The notes under the pieces are model-generated. The model was not told the DNA's origin. It worked only from the letters and a program-made list of their open reading frames with translations, and did not search any database. Position numbers and translations under genes: made by a program. This document shows positions 1-7,733 of a stretch of 16,782 nucleotides of DNA, one piece after another. The stretch comes from Planctomycetota bacterium. Its GTDB lineage: Bacteria > Planctomycetota > Planctomycetia > Pirellulales > Pirellulaceae. The stretch is from the NCBI GenBank assembly GCA_026692885.1, contig JAPLNJ010000358.1:1-16782 (forward strand), given 5' to 3'. Position 1 is the stretch's first letter. The number at the start of each line of letters is the position of its first letter.

Positions 1-9
1 GCCGATACC

Positions 10-79
10 TCGTTTAACGGCAAGCCGAAGGCGTCGGCGGCACGAACGAAATCGACGCCTTCGGCTTGCCGTTAAACGA
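10..79. repeat. Strong 27-bp hairpin downstream of the RND pump gene
   Basis: Positions 11-35 and 54-78 are exact inverted repeats of 25 bp; the pairing extends by one base at each end (10/79 and 36/53). The loop is 37-52. It lies about 55 bp past the stop codon of the RND pump gene on the minus strand, so it could end that transcript. There is no run of T after the stem in either direction, so it does not look like a classical intrinsic terminator. It may instead be a copy of a dispersed palindromic repeat. No gene is visible in 1-132. Confidence 0.75.
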
Positions 80-132
80 CCATATCTTAAGGACTTACCG
101 TCACTGCGCATGTCGTACGTGGCGCTGTCCAA

Positions 133-3100
133 CTACTCGTGCGTCTCGGGCGACTCCGCGGCGTGGTGCTCGTGCTGGTGCGGTGACCACCACTCGGACA
201 AACCTTGCAGCACGTAGTAGAACACGGGTGTCAGGAAGATGCCGAAGAAGGTCACTCCCAGCATACCGGCAAACACCGAGGTGCCTAGGGTCTGGCGCAT
301 TTCGGCACCGGCTCCGGAGGCCAGCATCAGCGGCACCACGCCCAGGATGAAGGCGAAAGAGGTCATCATGATCGGCCGCAGACGAAGTTTCGAAGCTTCC
401 ACCGCGGCGTGCCAGCGCGGGAGGCCCGTTTCGCGTTGCTGCTTCGCGAATTCGACAATCAACACGGCGTTCTTACACGCCAGGCCCGCTAAGACCACGA
501 AGCCAATCTGCGTGAAGATGTTGTTGTCCATGCCACGGAGCGACACGCCCACCAAGGCACACAGCAGACTCATGGGCACGATCAAGATGATCGCCACCGG
601 TAGAGCCCAGCTTTCGTACTCGGCCGCATGCGTCAGGAACACGAACAGAATGCAGAGCGGGAAGATGAGCAGCGCCGTGTTGCCCGCCAGGATCTCCTGG
701 TAGGTCAGTTCGGTCCATTCGTACGCCATCGTGCTTGGCAGTTCCTGGTCGGCAAGTTGCTGCACCTTCTTCGCCGCATCCCCGGAACTGATTCCCGGCG
801 CCCCGGCGCCATTGATCGCCGCCGCCGTGTACATATTGTAGCGATTGATGAGCACTGGTCCGGCGGTATCTTGGACCGTGGCCAGCGTGCCCAGGGGCAC
901 CATGGCGCCTTTGGCGTTGCGGACTTTGAGTTGCCGGACATCCTCCGGGCGGGCGCGGAATTGGGAATCGGCCTGCAGGTTCACCTGCCAGGTCCGGCCG
1001 AACTGGTTGTAGTCGTTGACGTAGTAGCCGCCGAGATAGACCTGCAGGGTATTGAATACGTCGCTGAGCGCCACCCCCAGCGTCTTGCACTTCGTGCGAT
1101 CGATGTCCACGTACAACTGTGGCGTGTTGGCCCGGAACATCGAGAACAGACCGACCAAACCGGGCGTCTGGTTCCCTTTCTGGGTCAGGCTCTCGGTCTG
1201 GCCCTGGAGCATGGCCAGACCACTGTCGCTGGGGTCCTGGATCATGATCTTGAAGCCACCCGCGTTTCCCAGGCCATCCACGGGCGGCGCGCCGAAGACC
1301 CCGACCTGCGCCTCCTGGAGCTTGACGTAGCACTCCTGCCTTAGCTTGGCCGCAATCGCGTCAGCACGCAGTTCCGGGTCATGCCGGTAGTGAAACTCCT
1401 TGAGAATCACGAACATCGAGCCGAAGTTAGAAGCGTTGGCATTCAACAAGAACGACTGCCCGGCGATGCCCACCCGGTGCGCGACGCCCTCGGTCGCACG
1501 CACGATGTCATCTAGCTTGACCATCACCTCTTGGGTCCGCTGCAACGAGGCCGAATCAGGCAGTTGCACCGACACCAGCAGATACCCCTTATCCTGGTTC
1601 GGGATGAAGCCGGTGGGCACCTTCGTGAACTCGAAATAGGTCAAATACACCAATCCCACGTAGACCAGCAGCGCCACCACAGTCCCGCGCAGGCAGAGGT
1701 TCACCAGCCGGCCATAGACGGACGTGCCAGCGTTGAACAGTTGGTTGAAACCTTTGAACAGCCAACCGAAGACAAAGTTCAGCAGCCGCGTGAGAGGATC
1801 CTTCTGCTGGGCGTGCGGCTTGAGCAGAATGGCAGCCAGAGCCGGGCTGAGCGTGAGTGAATTGAAGGCGGAGATCAGCGTCGATGTAGCGATCGTCAAC
1901 GCAAACTGCCGGTAGAACTGGCCGGAGATGCCGGAGATGAACGCCGTCGGGATGAACACGGCACTCAGCCCGAAAGCGATGGCGATCACCGCCACGGTGA
2001 CTTCTTCCATGGATTTGTACGCCGCTTCGCGCGGCGAGAGTCCCTTTTCGATCCACCGCTCCACATTTTCCACGACCACAATGGCATCATCGACGACCAC
2101 CCCGATCGCCAGCACCAGCCCGCAGAGCGAAATATTGTTCAAGCTGAAGCCCAGTAAGGCCATCACCGCAAAGGTGCCGACCAGCGAGACGGGGACCGCG
2201 ATCAGCGGGATCAGCGTCGAACGCCAGTTCTGAAGGAACAGTAGCACCACGATGGCGACCAAGAAGATCGCATCGCGGAGGGCCTTGAAGACCTCCTTGA
2301 TAGATTCGGTGATGAAAGGCGTCGTGTCGTAGACGATCTTGTAGTCCAACCCCTCCGGAAACCGCTGCTCCAGTTCATCCATCTTCTGGCGGATGGCTTT
2401 GGCGGTGGCGACGGCATTGGAGCCGGGGAGCTGAAAGACGGCCAGCCCGACGGAATCCCGGCCGTCCAGCGTCGCGGTTTGATCCCGGCTCTTGGCGCCG
2501 AGTTCCACCCGGCCCACATCGCGCAGACGCGTCACTTGGCCCTGCGTTCCCGTCTTGATGATAATGTCGGCGAATTGCTGGGGATCCGACAGTCGGCCGA
2601 GCGTACTCATGGTGTACTGGAAATCCTGGCCCTGGGGGACCGGCGGCTGACCGATTTGGCCTGCCGCGACCTGGACATTCTGTTCCTTCAGGGCGTTCAC
2701 CACATCCGTGCTCGTCAGGCTGCGCGAAGCCAGCTTCTCGGGGTCCAGCCACAGCCGCATACTGTAGTCCTGCTGCCCCAAGAACGTCACGTCGCCCACG
2801 CCTTCCAGCCTCGCCAACTGATCCTTGACCTTGGTCGTCGCGTAGTTACTCAAGTACAGCTGGTCATAACGCTCGTCGGGCGAGTAGAGGTTGACGACCA
2901 ACATGATGCTAGGGGACTTCTTTTTCGTCGTGACGCCGGTCTGCTTGACCACGTCGGGCAGGGTGGGCGTGGCCATCGCCACACGGTTCTGGACCAGCAC
3001 CTGAGCCATGTCCAGGTTGACGCCCAAGGCGAACGTGACCGTCAGGTTATACGCTCCGTCGTTGGTGCACTGCGAGGACATGTACAGCATGTTCTCGACG

Positions 3101-3315
3101 CCGTTCACCTGCTGCTCAATGGGCGCGGCAACTGTGTCGGCAACCACCTTGGCGCTGGCCCCTGGGTAGGTACAGGAAACCTGGACCGTCGGCGGCGCGA
3201 TCTCGGGGTACTGCGCCACGGGTAGTACCAGCACGGCCACGATGCCTGCGACCGTGATGACGATCGACATTACCGCGGCAAAAATTGGGCGATCGATAAA
3301 GAATCGGGAGAACAT
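133..3315 (-). CDS. RND efflux pump, HAE1 family (AcrB/MexF/OqxB-like inner-membrane transporter)
   Basis: This 1060-aa protein is full length for the family. RND pumps are trimeric inner-membrane proton antiporters that take drugs or other amphiphiles from the periplasm and pass them to an outer-membrane channel. Seen in the sequence: the N-terminus begins MFSRFFIDRPIFA as in AcrB homologues; TM4 carries the Asp-Asp pair at 409-410 within GVVVDDAIVVVENVER; the partner residues are K948 (ACKNAVLIVEF) and R980 (RLRPIMMTSFAF). Thus the whole proton relay (AcrB D407/D408/K940/R971) is present. Two large periplasmic loops (about 40-335 and 565-870) follow TM1 and TM7. The segment around 745-780 (VFNTLQVYLGG, YYVNDYNQFGRTWQV) resembles MexF/OqxB-type pumps. 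The C-terminus is His/Glu-rich. The start at 3315 fits the family N-terminus; no good Shine-Dalgarno site precedes it. It is the second gene after the membrane-fusion protein. No TolC-like gene is visible. Substrate is unknown. Confidence 0.96.
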   Translation of the reverse strand: MFSRFFIDRPIFAAVMSIVITVAGIVAVLVLPVAQYPEIAPPTVQVSCTYPGASAKVVADTVAAPIEQQVNGVENMLYMSSQCTNDGAYNLTVTFALGVNLDMAQVLVQNRVAMATPTLPDVVKQTGVTTKKKSPSIMLVVNLYSPDERYDQLYLSNYATTKVKDQLARLEGVGDVTFLGQQDYSMRLWLDPEKLASRSLTSTDVVNALKEQNVQVAAGQIGQPPVPQGQDFQYTMSTLGRLSDPQQFADIIIKTGTQGQVTRLRDVGRVELGAKSRDQTATLDGRDSVGLAVFQLPGSNAVATAKAIRQKMDELEQRFPEGLDYKIVYDTTPFITESIKEVFKALRDAIFLVAIVVLLFLQNWRSTLIPLIAVPVSLVGTFAVMALLGFSLNNISLCGLVLAIGVVVDDAIVVVENVERWIEKGLSPREAAYKSMEEVTVAVIAIAFGLSAVFIPTAFISGISGQFYRQFALTIATSTLISAFNSLTLSPALAAILLKPHAQQKDPLTRLLNFVFGWLFKGFNQLFNAGTSVYGRLVNLCLRGTVVALLVYVGLVYLTYFEFTKVPTGFIPNQDKGYLLVSVQLPDSASLQRTQEVMVKLDDIVRATEGVAHRVGIAGQSFLLNANASNFGSMFVILKEFHYRHDPELRADAIAAKLRQECYVKLQEAQVGVFGAPPVDGLGNAGGFKIMIQDPSDSGLAMLQGQTESLTQKGNQTPGLVGLFSMFRANTPQLYVDIDRTKCKTLGVALSDVFNTLQVYLGGYYVNDYNQFGRTWQVNLQADSQFRARPEDVRQLKVRNAKGAMVPLGTLATVQDTAGPVLINRYNMYTAAAINGAGAPGISSGDAAKKVQQLADQELPSTMAYEWTELTYQEILAGNTALLIFPLCILFVFLTHAAEYESWALPVAIILIVPMSLLCALVGVSLRGMDNNIFTQIGFVVLAGLACKNAVLIVEFAKQQRETGLPRWHAAVEASKLRLRPIMMTSFAFILGVVPLMLASGAGAEMRQTLGTSVFAGMLGVTFFGIFLTPVFYYVLQGLSEWWSPHQHEHHAAESPETHE

Positions 3316-3333
3316 GGTCAGGTGCCGTTCTTT

Positions 3334-3438
3334 GTCAGTTGTCAGTTGTCAGTTGTCAGTTGTCAGGGGTCAGTTGTCAGTTGTCAGTTGTCAGTTGTCA
3401 GGGGTCAGGGGTCCGTTGTCAGGGGTCAGGGGTCCGTT
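3334..3438. repeat. 15-unit heptanucleotide tandem array
   Basis: Exactly 15 head-to-tail 7-bp units on the plus strand, with no phase breaks. There are three variants: T = GTCAGTT, G = GTCAGGG, C = GTCCGTT. Order from 3334 is TTTTG TTTTG GC GGC, so a five-unit block is itself duplicated. The array fills the gap between the membrane-fusion and RND pump genes. On the minus (coding) strand most units contain TGA, and because 7 is not a multiple of 3 the stops fall in all three frames. The stop codon of the upstream gene (3426-3428) is one of these. Similar heptamer arrays are known as STRR sequences in cyanobacteria; I infer an equivalent class here. Confidence 0.93.
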
Positions 3439-4724
3439 TTCTGTGCCCCCGACGCATTGCTCGCTCCATTCTTCGTGCCGCCGTCAGCTTTCTTCCCACT
3501 GCCGTCTGCTTTCTGTCCGACGTCGTTGACTGCCTGCCCACTGCCTTCTGCCGCCTTCGCCTCCACCGAGAAGCTGGCCATATCTACGGCTTTCGGTTCG
3601 ACGATTTTGCCCGGCCGCGCCCGCTGCAGGCCGATCACGATCACCTGCTCACCGCCCTGCAACCCCTCCTCGATCACCCGTAAGCCGTTTTCCAGTTTGC
3701 CGAGTTTGACAGGCCGGTATTCCACCTCGTTCTTGGCGTTGACGACCAACAAATACTTCTGCCCCTGATCGGTGCCGATCGCCCGCTCGGTCACCAGCAG
3801 CGCCGGATGCGGCTCGCCGATGGGAATGCGAACCCGCACGAAAAAGCCGGGGGCCAGGGCGTGCGACCCCGTTTTCCCGGTAGGATTCGGGAACTTGCCG
3901 CGAACTTTGATCGTGCCCGTGCTGGAATCAACCTGGTTGTCCACGAAGTCAATGTCCCCCCGATGCGGAAAGCCGACATCGTTGGCCAACGCCATCGTCA
4001 AAGGCGACTCAGGCGCGTCGCGCTGCGAAGAGATCTTGCCCTCCTTGACCAGCTGCATTAGCCGTAAGATCGTGCGTTCGTCCACATCGAAGTAGGCGTA
4101 CATCGGGTCCTGAGAGACGATGTTCGTCAGGGCGGTCGTGTCGGCGGTCACCAGGTTTCCCTTGGTCATCAAGGTCCGGCTGACGCGACCGGCGATCGGC
4201 GACGACAGCTTGGTGAACTTCAGGTTCAGATCGGCACTCTCCAAGTTGGCCTTGGTGGACTCCGCGGAAGCTACCGCCTCTTTGCCGGATGCAACAATCT
4301 TGTCGAAATCCGCCTGAGAAATCACGCCTTTCTTTGCGAGCGGCTCGTTGCGAGCGAGTTCGGCTTTTTGTAGCTCCACTTGCGCCTCGCTCAGTTTGAT
4401 CCGAGCGGCAGCGACATCGTACTGGGCCTGATAGGGCCGCGCATCGATTTCGAACAGCGGATCGTTCGCCTTGACGTCGCCGCCTTCCTGGAAGTAGATC
4501 TTCTCCAGATAGCCGGTCACCCGAGCGCGGATTTCCACGGACTCGACCGCCTCCGTCCGCCCGGTAAACTCTTCGTACTCAGCCACATCGCGCTGCAGCG
4601 GTTTGGCAACCGTCACCTCCGTCGGCGGAACCTTGGCGGCTCCCTGTTCCTGCTGCGTACAACCGAACACGGCTACCAGTGCCAAGTAGATGCCACACCC
4701 TTCAGGGACGAAGCGGAAGCTCAT
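3426..4724 (-). CDS. RND efflux membrane-fusion protein (periplasmic adaptor lipoprotein, AcrA/MexE-like)
   Basis: This 432-aa protein links an RND pump to an outer-membrane channel. Residues are numbered from the ATG at 4724. A short hydrophobic signal ends in the lipobox-like VFGC with Cys22, predicting a lipid-anchored periplasmic protein. The first lipoyl half is near 60-96 (VTGYLEKIYFQEGGDVKANDP), then an alpha-helical hairpin about 100-170. The second lipoyl half (SSPIAGRVSRTLMTKGNLV) is near 174-195, followed by the beta-barrel and membrane-proximal domains (VDSSTGTIKVRGKFPNP, LAPGFFVRVRIP). A TTG 12 bp upstream is also in frame, but the ATG is preferred because GGGG lies 7 bp before it. 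The last ~45 residues are Gly/Lys/Asp-rich with a 7-residue period from a translated DNA heptamer repeat. It is the first gene of the pair with the RND pump. Confidence 0.93.
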   Translation of the reverse strand: MSFRFVPEGCGIYLALVAVFGCTQQEQGAAKVPPTEVTVAKPLQRDVAEYEEFTGRTEAVESVEIRARVTGYLEKIYFQEGGDVKANDPLFEIDARPYQAQYDVAAARIKLSEAQVELQKAELARNEPLAKKGVISQADFDKIVASGKEAVASAESTKANLESADLNLKFTKLSSPIAGRVSRTLMTKGNLVTADTTALTNIVSQDPMYAYFDVDERTILRLMQLVKEGKISSQRDAPESPLTMALANDVGFPHRGDIDFVDNQVDSSTGTIKVRGKFPNPTGKTGSHALAPGFFVRVRIPIGEPHPALLVTERAIGTDQGQKYLLVVNAKNEVEYRPVKLGKLENGLRVIEEGLQGGEQVIVIGLQRARPGKIVEPKAVDMASFSVEAKAAEGSGQAVNDVGQKADGSGKKADGGTKNGASNASGAQKTDP

Positions 4725-4782
4725 AGACGGCCCCAACAGAGAAAGAGATTCGGATTGACCCTCGCCGGAGAAGCTAGGGGTC

Positions 4783-4871
4783 GGGTGTTCAGAAATTCAT
4801 TTTTTGCGGAGATGGCGCCACTCATTGTCAAAGGCGATTGACCGCAAAAAAAAATGAATTTCTGAACACCC
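4783..4871. repeat. Long inverted repeat upstream of the RND operon
   Basis: The left arm 4783-4809 and right arm 4842-4871 pair over 17 outer bases (left arm starting GGGTGTTCAGAAATTCA) without mismatch. They continue through a T6/A9 tract that differs in length by three, and close with GCGG/CCGC. The 32-bp centre contains its own possible CGCC/GGCG pairing. The size (89 bp) and terminal inverted form fit either a MITE-like non-coding element or a very stable hairpin in the 5' leader of the minus-strand operon. No flanking target duplication is obvious. Confidence 0.8.
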
Positions 4872-4946
4872 GCCCCCGGACGAACCGGCCAGACCGGGAA
4901 CTTGTTTCCGCACGCGCGGCTGCTGCGGTCCACGACCGGGAGTGCC

Positions 4947-4966
4947 TATAATCTAGCAAGCTTGCT
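4947..4966 (+). promoter_or_regulatory. Candidate ppk2-pyk promoter -10 box with overlapping palindromic operator
   Basis: A perfect TATAAT at 4947-4952 is followed, two bases on, by the perfect 12-bp palindrome AGCAAGCTTGCT (4955-4966). The palindrome would cover the predicted start site. No good -35 hexamer is found 16-18 bp upstream. If real, the promoter fires toward ppk2 with a leader of about 350 nt. The placement of the palindrome suggests repressor control, but that is inference. Confidence 0.35.
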
Positions 4967-4972
4967 CGACAG

Positions 4973-4997
4973 GTCAACCGGCGGGAGTCAACCGGCG
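4973..4997. repeat. 11-bp direct repeat, 14-bp period
   Basis: GTCAACCGGCG occurs at 4973-4983 and again at 4987-4997. The repeats sit just after the TATAAT/palindrome element. They could be a tandem binding site for a regulator or a chance duplication; nothing else in the sequence decides. Confidence 0.5.
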
Positions 4998-5031
4998 AGG
5001 GGGTGAGGGGCAACGCCGCTAAGAATCATTG

Positions 5032-5096
5032 GTAGCCGAATTCGCCAGAATTCGGGTGTTTGGCATGAATCCCCGAAGTCTGGCGACTTCGGCTAC
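5032..5096. repeat. Paired-hairpin (BIME/REP-like) element A
   Basis: Two 24-nt copies in inverted orientation (5032-5055 and 5073-5096) are separated by 17 nt. Each copy folds on its own: CCGAATTC/GAATTCGG around loop GCCA in the left copy and CCGAAGTC/GACTTCGG around loop TGGC in the right copy. After reverse complementing, the copies differ at two positions only, and these two pair with each other (T-A in one, G-C in the other). The layout resembles bacterial BIMEs, in which two REP units face each other. Confidence 0.85.
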
Positions 5097-5308
5097 GACG
5101 TACGTGCCGGTTCTTACCCGCGTCAAAATCCTTAACTGCGTTGCGTGAGGGGTGACTAACCTATACGATCAAGCCTGAGCCGCGGTCGATTCGCGTTCCC
5201 GAATTCGGCGCCGGATTGCCGTGGTTCTCGGTTGACTCAGGATGGCGGCTGTACGACCATGATTTCGAGTACCGCCCAAAATAACATTCTGAACACGGGG
5301 AGGATGCA

Positions 5309-6154
5309 ATGTCCAAGCACGACAAGAAAAGGCGGGGCAAGACAGCCGATGTGGAAACGGTCGACAGCAACCAGCCGAAGTTGAAAGGCAAGGAGTACGC
5401 CAAGCAGTTGCGCAAACTCCAGACGGAGCTGTGCCTGTTCCAGGACTGGGTAAAGCACACCGGGCAGAGAATTATCGTGGTCTTCGAGGGCCGCGATGCT
5501 GCGGGCAAGGGGGGCACCATCCGAGCGCTCACCGAGCGGGTCAGCCCGCGCGTGTTCCGCGCGGTGGCCCTGCCGGCGCCCACCGAGCGGGAGAAGACCC
5601 AGATGTATGTCCAACGCTTTCTGGCCCACTTTCCGGCGGCCGGTGAGGTAGTGATCTTCGACCGCAGTTGGTACAATCGAGCCGGAGTGGAACACGTCAT
5701 GGGCTTCTGCACCAAGGAGCAGCACCGCGACTTCCTGCAAGTCTGCCCAGCCTTCGAACACTACATCGTCGACGGCGGCATCCGGCTGATCAAGTACTGG
5801 CTCGAAGTCAACAACGACGAGCAGAAACGGCGGTTCGAGGCGCGCATCGACGACCCGCTCCGCCAGTGGAAACTCTCCGCCATGGACCTCCCCTCACGCG
5901 AACGCTGGTACGAATACTCCCGCGCCAGGGACCTGATGCTGGAGGCCACTGATACCGAGTGGTCCCCCTGGCACATCATCCGTTCCGACAACAAGCGGCG
6001 GGCGCGGCTTAACTGCCTGTCCCATTTCCTGAGCCTGTTCCCCTACGAACCGGTGCCGCACGAGAAGGTCGAGCTGCCCAAACGTGCCATGCAGGACAGC
6101 TACGACGATGAGACGCCGATGAAGCAACGCCGCTGGATACCCGAGAAGTACTGA
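5309..6154 (+). CDS. ppk2: Polyphosphate kinase 2, class I single-domain type
   Basis: This 281-aa cytoplasmic enzyme transfers phosphate between polyphosphate and nucleoside diphosphates, typically polyP + ADP to ATP or the GTP/GDP equivalent, and the reverse. Visible motifs: Walker A GRDAAGKGGT (61-70, K67), Walker B VVIFDRSWYNR (114-124, D118) and the lid segment KRRFEARIDDPLRQWKLS (173-190). The MGFCT segment (131-135) after the Walker B region fits class I PPK2. The Lys/Arg-rich first 36 residues are outside the conserved core. The ATG is supported by a strong Shine-Dalgarno site (GGGGAGG, 5297-5303) 5 bp upstream, unusual for this window. It is followed after 4 bp by pyruvate kinase, so the two are probably co-transcribed. 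Nucleotide preference and direction cannot be read from the sequence. Confidence 0.95.
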   Translation: MSKHDKKRRGKTADVETVDSNQPKLKGKEYAKQLRKLQTELCLFQDWVKHTGQRIIVVFEGRDAAGKGGTIRALTERVSPRVFRAVALPAPTEREKTQMYVQRFLAHFPAAGEVVIFDRSWYNRAGVEHVMGFCTKEQHRDFLQVCPAFEHYIVDGGIRLIKYWLEVNNDEQKRRFEARIDDPLRQWKLSAMDLPSRERWYEYSRARDLMLEATDTEWSPWHIIRSDNKRRARLNCLSHFLSLFPYEPVPHEKVELPKRAMQDSYDDETPMKQRRWIPEKY

Positions 6155-6158
6155 CCTT

Positions 6159-7586
6159 ATGCTGCCCAACCACAAAACCAAGATCGTCGCCACCATCGGG
6201 CCCGCTTCGGAATCGCCGGAGATGCTGGAGCGTCTGATTCGCGCGGGGTTGAACATCGCACGGCTGAACTTCTCGCACGGCGACTTCACGGGTCACGCCG
6301 AGCGCATCGAGCACATCCGCGCCGCCGCACGCGTCACGGGCCAGCACGTCGCCATCATGGCCGACCTGCCCGGCCCCAAGATGCGAGTCGGCAAGATCGA
6401 GCCGGAGCCGATCCAGTTGCGCCCAGGCGAACGCTTCACGCTGACCAGCGAGGACATCGTCGGCAACGCCCAGCGGGTTTCGATGAGTTTTTCGCGATTG
6501 CCCCAAGTCGTGAAGCCGGGCGACCGGCTGTTCTTGAACGACGGACTGGTGCAACTGATCGTCGAGCGTGTGGCGGGCAACGAGGTCCACTGCCAAGTCG
6601 CCGTCGGTGGCGAACTACGCTCCAAGAAGGGCCTCAATTTGCCGGGCATTGATCTCGGCATCGGTGCGTTCACCGACCACGACCGCGCCTGCCTGGAATT
6701 TGCGCTCCAGAATGGCGTGGACGCGGTGAGCCAGTCCTTCGTGGAGACCGCCGCGGACATCGAAGCCGTGCGCGCCGCCGCCAAAGCCCTGGGTAGACAG
6801 CCCTTCCTGATCGCCAAGATCGAACGCGCGGACGCGCTCAAGAACTTTGATGAAATCCTGAAGGCCACCGACGGCATCATGGTGGCGCGCGGCGACCTGG
6901 GTGTGGAAGTGCCGATCGAGCAAATGGCCATCCTGCAGAAGCAACTGATTGCGAAAGCCAGCCTCGTGGGCAAGCCGGTCATCACGGCCACCCAGATGCT
7001 CGAATCCATGGTGTCCAGCCGCCTGCCCACGCGCGCCGAGTCCACGGATGTGGCCAACGCCATCCTGGACGGCACCGACGGCATCATGCTCTCGGCCGAG
7101 TCGGCGATGGGCAAGTATCCCGAGGAAGCCGTGGCGATGCTGGCGAAAATCGCGGCCTTTACGGAAGCCCACCGGCCACCCACGCGGCTCAACGATCTCA
7201 GGGCGCTGTCCAGTCAGCACCCGTCGACCACGGCAGCCGAAGCAATCGCTTCGGTGGTGGAACATGCGTTGGAGACGGTGCCGTGCGCCGCCGTGTTTGT
7301 GCCCACCCGGACCGGCACCACAGCGCGGATGATTTCGCGATTTAATCCGGCGGTGTGGATTGTCGCCTTGAGCCGGGACGCTGCCGTCTGCCAGGGATTG
7401 GCGTTCTCGTACGGCGTGCACGCGGATCAGCTCGCCGAGGATCCGGAGAACTGGCGCGACTTCGCTCGGAATTGGCTCCGCGAACATCAGTTGCCCGGTG
7501 CCGTCGCCATGCTGGTCGCCGGCCCGTCCCCGCGCAATCCGGACGCCAACCACCGCCTGGAGTTCATGCGCGTTGGCGATTTCTAG
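6159..7586 (+). CDS. pyk: Pyruvate kinase
   Basis: This 475-aa enzyme catalyses phosphoenolpyruvate + ADP to pyruvate + ATP, the last step of glycolysis, in the cytoplasm. The N-terminus KTKIVATIGPAS is diagnostic. Substrate and cation residues are seen in ARLNFSHG (34-41). The active-site signature FLIAKIERADAL (216-227) contains catalytic K220 and E222; ARGDLGVE (243-250) and ITATQML (275-281) follow. The B domain spans roughly 73-170 and the C-terminal allosteric domain about 350-475. K74 in DLPGPKMRVG occupies the position where Lys rather than Glu marks potassium-independent pyruvate kinases (known for the family; inferred here). SQSFVET (191-197) replaces the more common SFVR. The start 4 bp after the ppk2 stop suggests translational coupling. 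The gene is convergent with the adaptor gene ending at 7734. Confidence 0.97.
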   Translation: MLPNHKTKIVATIGPASESPEMLERLIRAGLNIARLNFSHGDFTGHAERIEHIRAAARVTGQHVAIMADLPGPKMRVGKIEPEPIQLRPGERFTLTSEDIVGNAQRVSMSFSRLPQVVKPGDRLFLNDGLVQLIVERVAGNEVHCQVAVGGELRSKKGLNLPGIDLGIGAFTDHDRACLEFALQNGVDAVSQSFVETAADIEAVRAAAKALGRQPFLIAKIERADALKNFDEILKATDGIMVARGDLGVEVPIEQMAILQKQLIAKASLVGKPVITATQMLESMVSSRLPTRAESTDVANAILDGTDGIMLSAESAMGKYPEEAVAMLAKIAAFTEAHRPPTRLNDLRALSSQHPSTTAAEAIASVVEHALETVPCAAVFVPTRTGTTARMISRFNPAVWIVALSRDAAVCQGLAFSYGVHADQLAEDPENWRDFARNWLREHQLPGAVAMLVAGPSPRNPDANHRLEFMRVGDF

Positions 7587-7661
7587 GAACGGCTCATTGC
7601 CCTACTGCAGAAGGAGTGGCAACCTGGTTGGCACACCGCCGCCAGACCGGGCTGATTACGC

Positions 7662-7688
7662 TTGCTGGCAGCACATCCTGTGCAGCAA
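7662..7688 (+). terminator. Possible bulged-stem terminator after pyk
   Basis: TTGCTG (7662-7667) pairs with CAGCAA (7683-7688). Inside, after a 4-nt bulge, CACA (7672-7675) pairs with TGTG (7679-7682) around loop TCC. The following bases are only modestly T-rich. The position in the 147-bp gap between convergent genes suits a terminator, but the structure is weak. Confidence 0.25.
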
Positions 7689-7733
7689 CAAAATCTTTCC
7701 TCTGACCGTAGCCTGCTGTCGGGTCCTGGTCCC

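Larger units (their letters stand above)
4725..5308. other. Divergent intergenic region between the RND operon and ppk2-pyk
   Basis: This 584-bp region has no convincing gene; short open frames across it have no recognisable protein character. It must carry the promoters of both divergent units. It contains, in order, a long A/T-rich inverted repeat (4783-4871), a TATAAT hexamer followed by a 12-bp palindrome (4947-4966), an 11-bp direct repeat (4973-4983 and 4987-4997) and a paired-hairpin repeat (5032-5096). The remaining stretch 5097-5296 shows no strong feature. Confidence 0.7.

Noticed and set aside
473..1333. 286-codon open frame on the minus strand inside the RND gene
   Set aside because: A shifted frame of the RND pump, Arg/Gly/Pro-rich, with no independent start signal or motif; several similar frames across the RND, pyk and permease genes were discarded for the same reason.
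3334..3438. CRISPR array
   Set aside because: Units are 7 bp, contiguous and without spacers; this is a simple tandem repeat.
4825..4856. Minus-strand TTGACA inside the long inverted repeat as a -35 box for the RND operon
   Set aside because: No acceptable -10 hexamer lies 16-18 bp downstream; the spacing gives CGCAAA-type sequences.
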